Shown here piece after piece: positions 57,618 to 64,000 of a DNA stretch of 64,000 nt. Numbering within the stretch: the first letter of the stretch is position 1; every line of letters begins with the position of its first letter. Both the position numbers and the translations under genes were made by a program. Under the pieces are notes generated by a model, which saw only the letters and a list, made by a program, of their open reading frames with translations, did not search any database and was not told the origin of the DNA. Source of the stretch: Glaciozyma antarctica PI12 (lineage: Eukaryota; Basidiomycota; Microbotryomycetes; Kriegeriales; Camptobasidiaceae); contig KZ627155.1 in NCBI GenBank assembly GCA_002917775.1, positions 48,285 through 112,284 on the forward strand, in the 5' to 3' direction.

Positions 57618-58331
57618 GATAAGGGAGTTGCGGAGGTAATGGGGTAGGGGAATGTCGGACGAGCTTGTGGCGTCGAGCTCTGCTCGGGAGGACTCGGTAC
57701 CTTCGACTCTAGATTCCGGACGAACAATGCACGTCGTCTCCTTCGCTTCCTGCTCCACCCGCTGACTCCTTTTCCAGTGATCGCCAGCTTTCACCTGAGC
57801 CTATGCCGAGTTTTCTGCCCGACCGTGGGTAGTGCGAGGATAGCAACGGGAAAGCTTCGAGGAGAAGAGGGGAAGAGGGTGGATTGCTGGGTTGAGCTCC
57901 TCGGTCCTCGTCGTCGGCTCCTATTGAGAGATTAAAGTCGCTTGGGGGTGCGCCTCGACAATGGATACAAGGTCATTGCGAATCGGACTCGACGGTGCAG
58001 GTTGATCCGGAGTCCGAACCGAAATCAGTCGATTCTTTGCTTTCTCCTCTTCTTTTCTCCTCGAGTCGCTCTGTTGCCTCGAGCGTTATCAATCCAGCAG
58101 GATTACTCTCGCTTGACAACGATCTCTCTTCCAAGAAAGGGCTGTCGCTGAGAGTAGCAGGCAGCAAAGTAGTAGCTCGCTTGGTGTTGTGGGCCGGGCA
58201 GCGGGTTCGACGTGTTCTTGAAGCAACAGCCAAGTCAGGACTCAGCAGCTCTCGCCAGCCAGCGCCTCGACTCGCTCAGAAACAGCTCAACAACCTAAGC
58301 AAGAACCACCTCGAGAAAGAACGAAAGCGAC
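57618..58331. other. Intergenic
   Basis: Between GPI19-like and SEC24. No gene recognised; the last 100 bases are A/C-rich leader. Confidence 0.4.
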
Positions 58332-61300
58332 ATGAGCCAACAGGGAACCTCCTCCGCTTCTCCGCTCACGGCTGGGCCGCTCAGTGGTACGTCCCAGCTC
58401 GATGACCGCGCCGTGCGCTGTGAATACAGTGCTAACTTCCTCGCTTGACTCGTAGGGATCCCGCAGCTGGCCGAAACACGTTTGTCGGTGAGTTGGAGCG
58501 ACTCGAATCGGCGGGGTGACGAGGGGGCCTGTCGACGGCGCCGTGTCTCGTCTACGAGGAGCCGAGCTGTAAGGAGTGGCGCAGGAGCAAGGGCCGCACC
58601 CGGTGGAGCTTCCAGGGAGGGAGGACACCGACAGCTCAACGTGGAGCTCCCACACGAGAGCTCAATCGCTAACGCACGCTCTCCTCGCTCGCAGAGACGG
58701 CGACCGGTCGCTCCCAGTTCAACTTCCCTGGCGCCCCTCCTCCTCCTTCCAACTCCCCTCCCGTCGCCGCCCGCCGCCACGCTTCTCACGCCAGCATCTC
58801 GGGCCCCATCTCCTCCCCCAGCGGCTTCGCTCCCTCCTTCGCTCCTCGCGGCGGTCCTCCTCCCGCCGGTGGTCCTCGCGGTACCATGGGACCCCCACCT
58901 CCTTCTTTTGCTGGCCAACCCTCTCCTTCCCTCGGCGCTCTTCCCGAATCTGGCGACGCTCCTGCCCCCGGCCCCTGCACGCGCGCCACGAAGGCAGTAC
59001 GCCGCCAACACGGCCGCCTACATCGCTGGCGAAGGGCCTCCAGCATCAGGGCACGGGCACTCGGCGAGCTTGGGAGGACAGGCGTTCTTCTCTCCTGCCG
59101 ATCCCGTGGGAGCGCCCGCGCCGTACTTTACGCAGCCAGGAGCACCGGCGTACGCAGGACCGCCGGGGATGCAAGGGGACCAAGGACCGCCGCATTACGG
59201 CCAGCCGCAGTACGGACAGATGCCGCAGAGTGCGGGTCCTTTGACGAGCCAGTTTGGGCAGATGGGGGTTGGGAGGCAAGCCGGCGCCTGCGATCGTGTC
59301 GACGACGAACCTCGTGGGGTTGCCGTTGAACCCAGCGGAGCTCTTTGAGATGGCTCCTCCAGAGACTCGACTACCTGCGAACGTGCGTAGTCGTTCGTCT
59401 AGCGTCGAGCGTCGAGGAGTTGGCGAGCTAACGAAGGTTGTGCGACGTGCAGGCCTCCTTCTCCCAGAGCGAGGACAGGAACTGCGATCCCTCGTACCAG
59501 CGCTCCACCATCAATGCCATCCCTACTACCAACTCTCTCCTCAACAAGTCGAAGCTCCCTCTCGCTCTCGTCATCACTCCCTACCGCAGCATCAAGCCCG
59601 GAGACGTGCGCCGTCCGTTCTCCCGCTCGCGACACCTGTTAACCTCTGCACTCGTAGGCCGAAGTCCCCGTCGTCTCCGACACTGTCATCGCACGCTGCC
59701 GACGCTGCCGTACCTACATCAACCCCTACGTGACTTTTATCGAAGGCGGTCAGCGCTGGAAGTGCTGCATGTGCAACCTCTCCAACGAAGTTCCTCAGCT
59801 CTTCGACTGGGATCAGGAGAAGGGTCAGCCTGCAGATCGATACCAGCGCGCAGAGCTTAACAGCGCTGTGGTCGAGTTCGTCGCGCCGACCGAGTACATG
59901 GTGCGTGCGATTTCGCAGCGTAAAGCGAACGCGCCGCTGATGCTCGCGATTGACGCAGGTCCGACCTCCTCAACCGCCGATCTACGTCTTCATCATCGAC
60001 GTATCGTACTCGGCGATCAACTCGGGAATCGTCGCTACGGCCGCACGAACGCTCCTGGAGTCGCTCGACCGCATTCCCAACGACGACGCCCGAACCAAGA
60101 TTTCCATCATCGCCGTCGACTCGTGCCTCCACTTCTTCTCCCTCGCTGTGCGTCCCTTTCCACCGGGCGGCGGTGATCCCAGCTGACGTGTGATCGCAGG
60201 CTGGCCAAACGGAGCCGTCGATGCTGGTCGTCGGTGACCTCGACGACGTCTTCCTTCCCAAACCCAACGACATCCTCGTCAACCTCGTTGAAGCCAAGGC
60301 TGCGATCGAGTCTCTCCTCGGGCGACTGAGCGACATGTTCAAGGACACGCACAACGTCGGTCATGCGCTCGGTCCCGCACTCCAAGCTGCGTTCAAGCTC
60401 GTCGTGCGTTCCCTCATCTTCGCCTCCATCGAAACGACGCTGACGGTACGTTCGCACAGTCTCACGTCGGCGGAAAGGTCATCGTTCTCTCCGCCACGCT
60501 CCCCAACGTCGGCCCTGGCGCGCTCAAGAACCGCGAAGACCCCAAGATCCTCGGAACGGCCAAGGAGTCGACTCTCCTCCAGGCCGCGATCGGCTTTTAC
60601 AAGAGCTTTGCGATCGAGTGCTCGAGGTCTCAGGTTTCGGTCGACATGTGGTTGTTCAGCTCGGCGTACACGGACGTCGCGACTCTTAGTGCGTTCTTTC
60701 GCTTTGCCTGGAGAAAGGACGAGACTGACGATTGGGGTTCGCAGGTGGACTCCCGCGCTACACTGGTGGACAGACGTACTTCTACCCCGCCTTCAACGCT
60801 GGTCGCTCCGAGGACGCTCTCAAGTTCGCTCACGAGTTTGGCACCGTCGTCGCCGATCCCATCTGCCTCGAAGCCGTCATGCGTGTGCGCGCCTCGAAAG
60901 GTCCGTCGTTCGTTCGTTCCTCCTCTCGCCCTCGCTGACTTCCCCTCGCCACCAGGAATCCGAATGTCGGCCTTCCACGGCAACTTCTTCGTTCGCTCGA
61001 CCGACCTCCTCTCCCTCGCTGCCGTCCCCCTCGACCAATCCTACGCCATCGAGATCCAGATCGAAGACCCCATCACGGCCCCCTTCGTCGTCTTCCAAAC
61101 CGCCGTACTCCACACGACCTGCTTCGGCGAGCGTCGGATCCGAGTCCTCACGCTCGCGCTCCCGACGACGAGCTCCATCTCGGAGCTGTACGGAAGCGTC
61201 GATACGGTCGCGATGGCGACGCTGTTGGTCGATAAGGCGGTCGAGCGGTCGATGCAGAGCAAGTTGGAGGACGCGAGGGACGCCGTTGTCAACAAGCTCG

Positions 61301-62268
61301 TCGACATTCTCGGAACGTACAAAGCGACGATGACTTCGAGCGGGAGTGGCGCGAGTCCTCAGCTCGTCATTTCGGAGAACATGAAGTTCCTTCCGCTGCT
61401 GTTGCTCGGTCTCCTGAAGCATGTGAGGCTTTTCGCTACGTCTTCGCGATAGGATTCTTGCTGATGGCTCGCTGTCGGGGCGCAGGTTGGGCTTCGACAA
61501 AGCTCCGTCATTCCCTCGGATCTTCGCGCGTACGCACAAGCGCTGCTCACCACTCTCCCTTCGCAACTCCTCCTCCCCTACCTCCACCCCGTCTTCTACT
61601 CGCTCCACAACATGCCCAAGGAGGTGCGTCCTTCTCTCCAGCCCGCGCTCCCTTACTAACGTCTTCCTTCGCAGTGCGGCACGATCGGCGACCAGGGCGT
61701 CATTCTCCCCGTACCTATTCCCCTGTCGAGCGAGCGTCTAGAGCGGCACGGCTTGTTCCTCATCGAGGACGGGCAGAACATCTTCCTCTGGATCGGCCGC
61801 GATGCCGTCCCTCAGCTTGTCATGGACGTTTTCGACGTCCCTTCCTACGCCGCGCTTCGTGGTGGCAAGGTGCGTCGCTCATTCGACCCTTTACGAGGTG
61901 AGCTGACGTCGTTTCCGCCACAGCAAACGCTGCCGGTCCTTGAGAACCCCTTCTCCCAGCGCATCAACGCCATCATCGGCAAAGTGCGCGAAGCTCGTCG
62001 CGGTCCCTACTACGTACGCTCCGCTCCCTCCTTGCCCCTGCCTCACTGACACCGCTTTGCAGCCTCACCTCTTTGTTGTCAAGGAGGACGGCGAGCCCTC
62101 GCTCCGACAATGGGCGCTCAGTCTCCTCATCGAAGATCGGATGGACCAGCTTCCGTCTTATAACCAGTGGATCGGGCAGCTCAAGGACAAGGTATGCATG
62201 GGTTTCGAGATTTGCTGGTGGGTGGGAGCTGATGATTTGGGGCCTAGGTCAACGACAAGAACTTTTGA
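58332..62268 (+). CDS. SEC24: COPII coat cargo adaptor SEC24 (two frame breaks in N-terminus)
   Basis: Cargo-selecting subunit of the COPII coat at ER exit sites, partner of SEC23. The start is ATG 58332 ([18 protein letters not shown]). A Pro/Gly/Gln-rich N-terminus precedes [20 protein letters not shown]; the zinc finger [20 protein letters not shown] followed by [15 protein letters not shown]; the trunk [20 protein letters not shown]; then beta-sandwich, helical and gelsolin-like parts ([20 protein letters not shown]). It ends [15 protein letters not shown] at TGA 62266-62268. More than a dozen short introns. Around 58965-58985 and again at 59262-59275 the frame changes by one base without an intron, inside C- and G-rich runs; both behave as single-base insertions. 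SEC24 is normally essential, so base errors are the likely cause. Confidence 0.92.
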
Positions 62269-63796
62269 GGAGAGCGAGTGCGAGAGTGGAATGTACGGTC
62301 GTGGGTTGCGCAACTATACCCGTTTTGCGCGTGCCGATTGGTGAGAGGTCGGCTCTGCGCTATTCCGCTTTGGCGGTGGAGCATTTGCTGCGCCACTTGA
62401 AGAGGACCAGTCACCTCGGAATCCAGAATTCAGCAAGGGTGGTATCTTTTTGAGATGGTGGAGCCTAGTAAGATGTGAGGGGAGCTGGGGAACATGGGAA
62501 AGGACGTAGAATGGAGCACAAGATCGCAAAAGCAATGCGTGCCAAGGGGGGCGTGTCCTCTTGCGGGGCACCGAGTTGCTTTGGCTATCAAGTTGCTTTG
62601 GCTCTCAGGAGATCTCAGGATGGAGCCCAGAGAACTGCGTTGCTTGAGTCGTTTGTTGGGATTGATTCGCATAGCAAGGATTACAGAACAAACAAACGAA
62701 GCAGTGCCAACATTTAACAATGGAATGTAGGTATATTTTTTTTGTTCAGGTATGTAGAAAGGCGCAGAAGGGGAACTGTGAGCTGCTGTGGAGGGTGTGG
62801 GAGCAGGAGTCGAAGCATTGGGAGAAAACGCAGGAGTAGGAGCTCCCGGGGATGGCATGGGAGCAGGAACTCCAGGTGAAAGGAGAAGGATCCCTCAACA
62901 GGCGGGAACGGTTGTCGGTGGTGGAGCGAACTGGGTATCGGCCAAGCAGGACGTGGGAGAGGAGGTTTGGCAAGTACCTCTCCAGCAGGAACGGCAACTA
63001 GAATGGTGGCAAGAACAACGCGCGGGATTGACTTCACACCTCTCTCCCTTGTTGAATGACGGGACGCGTCATGGGGCTTCAAGAACGTTATTTATCGGTG
63101 GGCTCGAGGATCGGAGGTCAGGTGGTGTGACGAGGACCAGTGGGCTGTGACAAATGTGTATCCTGTGGAGGGATGAGAGGTGGTGGGGACGGAAGGAGGG
63201 CTGCGAAGGTTGGAGCTAGGAGGGACGACAAGGAGTGGGTGGAGAAGGATCGTTGGATATTTAAGGGAGGGAGGAGCCTCTCTTCCCTCTTTCTGTGACC
63301 CAAGTTCGGTTAGGAATCAGGCAGCAGCACTGGAGAGCCAGTCCAATGTTCCAGCAACCTCAGAACTATGACTTTAGCGCCTCCAAGCTAGTCGCTTGAC
63401 CTTCACTCGACCCTCGGCCCACCCTCACTCCCGAAAACCGCTCTGGGTTCCTGAAGAGGCAGATCCTCCACCCTCCGAGCCAGGCAGCAATCGCCCAGGC
63501 CTACCTCACTGCCAAGCTGTTTGCGGAGGTAAACTGGTTGATGTGAAGTACCATCTACAGAAAGGACTCAAACCTTTAGTGATTAGTTATTAGATGGGCG
63601 GATGGCGTCGTCGAGAGCTCAAATAGAAACGATAGAAACAATTAGTAGCCATGAATTGTTTCGGGACTAGGTAGAAGAGATTTCCTGAGTGACAAGCCCC
63701 CAGCCGGTCGCAGGCAAACACGGCTCCGGTGAGTCATGAACATTAGCTGTGTTGGAGTGCTTCCTCGCTTGAAATAGAGCAGGGCGGAGCGGTACG
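62269..63796. other. Gene-poor right flank
   Basis: No confident gene. Contains a possible secreted-protein relic on the minus strand (62700-63060), an eight-T run near 62735 and small frames without motifs. Confidence 0.4.
62700..63060 (-). pseudogene. Relic of a small secreted Pro/Thr/Ser-rich protein
   Basis: One minus frame carries a good signal-peptide-like segment (KSIPRVVLATILVAVPAGEV, then LAKPPLPRPAWPIPSS) but has no in-frame ATG back to the preceding stop. A second minus frame carries a Pro/Thr/Ser/Ala tail typical of wall proteins (PSPGAPTPAFSPNASTPAPT, then PSTAAHSSPSAPF). The two differ by frame around 62870-62900 and no intron joins them. Best read as a disabled or mis-sequenced gene. 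Confidence 0.35.
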
Positions 63797-64000
63797 GCTT
63801 AGGGGGTCAGCGGTAATACTGTGAGCGGTGGTGTCAAGTTATCTGGCAACAGTTTGAGCGGGATTTGGGGATTTGAGTGGTATTGAGAGCGGTACCGCCG
63901 GTACCGCTGCAAGTACCGCTCAAATAACAAGAACCTGGATCTAACTGTTGCCAGATAACTTGACACCACCGCTCACAGTATTACCGCTGACCCCCTAAGC
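63797..64000. repeat. Nested inverted repeat, 56-bp perfect arms, 204 bp
   Basis: The left arm 63797-63852 is the exact reverse complement of the right arm 63945-64000, the last base of the window. Directly inside the left arm TTTGAGCGG (63853-63861) pairs with CCGCTCAAA (63916-63924), and the centre holds a perfect 10+1+10 palindrome AGCGGTACCG-C-CGGTACCGCT (63888-63908). The core GCGGTA/TACCGC recurs throughout. The arms may extend past the window. No coding capacity. Candidate foldback/MITE-like element or the edge of a larger inverted-repeat transposon. Confidence 0.9.

Noticed and set aside
63396-63593. 65-codon plus frame near the right edge
   Set aside because: No recognisable domain; other frames in the same stretch look equally plausible.

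Overview
The window reads as nuclear chromosome of a GC-rich basidiomycete yeast, most likely Pucciniomycotina (the Rhodotorula/Sporobolomyces red-yeast group). The basis is high GC, intron-dense genes packed on both strands, introns of about 45-70 nt with GTGCGT/GTACGT-type donors and CTGAC/CTAAC-like branch sites, and fungal housekeeping genes such as TUP1, RCE1, HEM14, MIP1, SLX1 and SEC24. The organism call is inference; the gene families come from motifs visible in the translations. No bacterial, viral, CRISPR or prophage content was seen.

Layout. 0-6 kb: a secreted cysteine-rich CPL1-like protein, then a large serine-rich protein of unknown function on the minus strand with an in-frame stop followed by more coding-like frame. 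6-12 kb: a major-facilitator anion/vitamin transporter, a short Zn2Cys6 regulator and an aldo/keto reductase. 12-19 kb: a FEN/XPG-like nuclease convergent with SLX1, a lysine methyltransferase-like gene with an in-frame TAG, and a mitochondrial GGQ-type release/rescue factor. 19-28 kb: a flavin monooxygenase, two tandem coiled-coil paralogues, a gene-poor stretch of 2.3 kb and a second CPL1-like gene with nearly the same exon plan as the first. 28-46 kb: coronin-7, mitochondrial DNA polymerase gamma, CDK1 with two microexons, a PI4P 5-kinase, a MAPEG-type membrane protein and the CAAX protease RCE1. 46-62 kb: the corepressor TUP1, an LEA-2-like membrane protein, a coiled-coil protein, RRG9, HEM14, a PIG-P-like GPI synthesis subunit and SEC24. 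62-64 kb: gene-poor, a probable secreted-protein relic, and an elaborate nested inverted repeat that runs to the last base.

There is no operon-like logic. Most genes are unrelated housekeeping functions. Some themes recur: mitochondria (MIP1, RRG9, HEM14, GGQ factor), DNA repair (XPG-like and SLX1, 34 bp apart tail to tail) and the secretory/membrane system (SEC24, PIG-P, RCE1, PI4P 5-kinase).

At least four genes (serine-rich protein, TUP1, SEC24, the 51.4-kb coiled-coil gene) contain frame breaks without an intron, and two contain in-frame stops. Because essential SEC24 and TUP1 are affected, and one break lies in a run of ten G, base-level assembly error is the simplest common explanation; it should be excluded before any recoding claim. 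The most interesting items I can support are the 204-bp nested palindrome at the right edge, the duplicated CPL1-like secreted proteins, the 6-nt microexon in CDK1 and the stop-interrupted genes. I did not find a clearly new multi-gene system.
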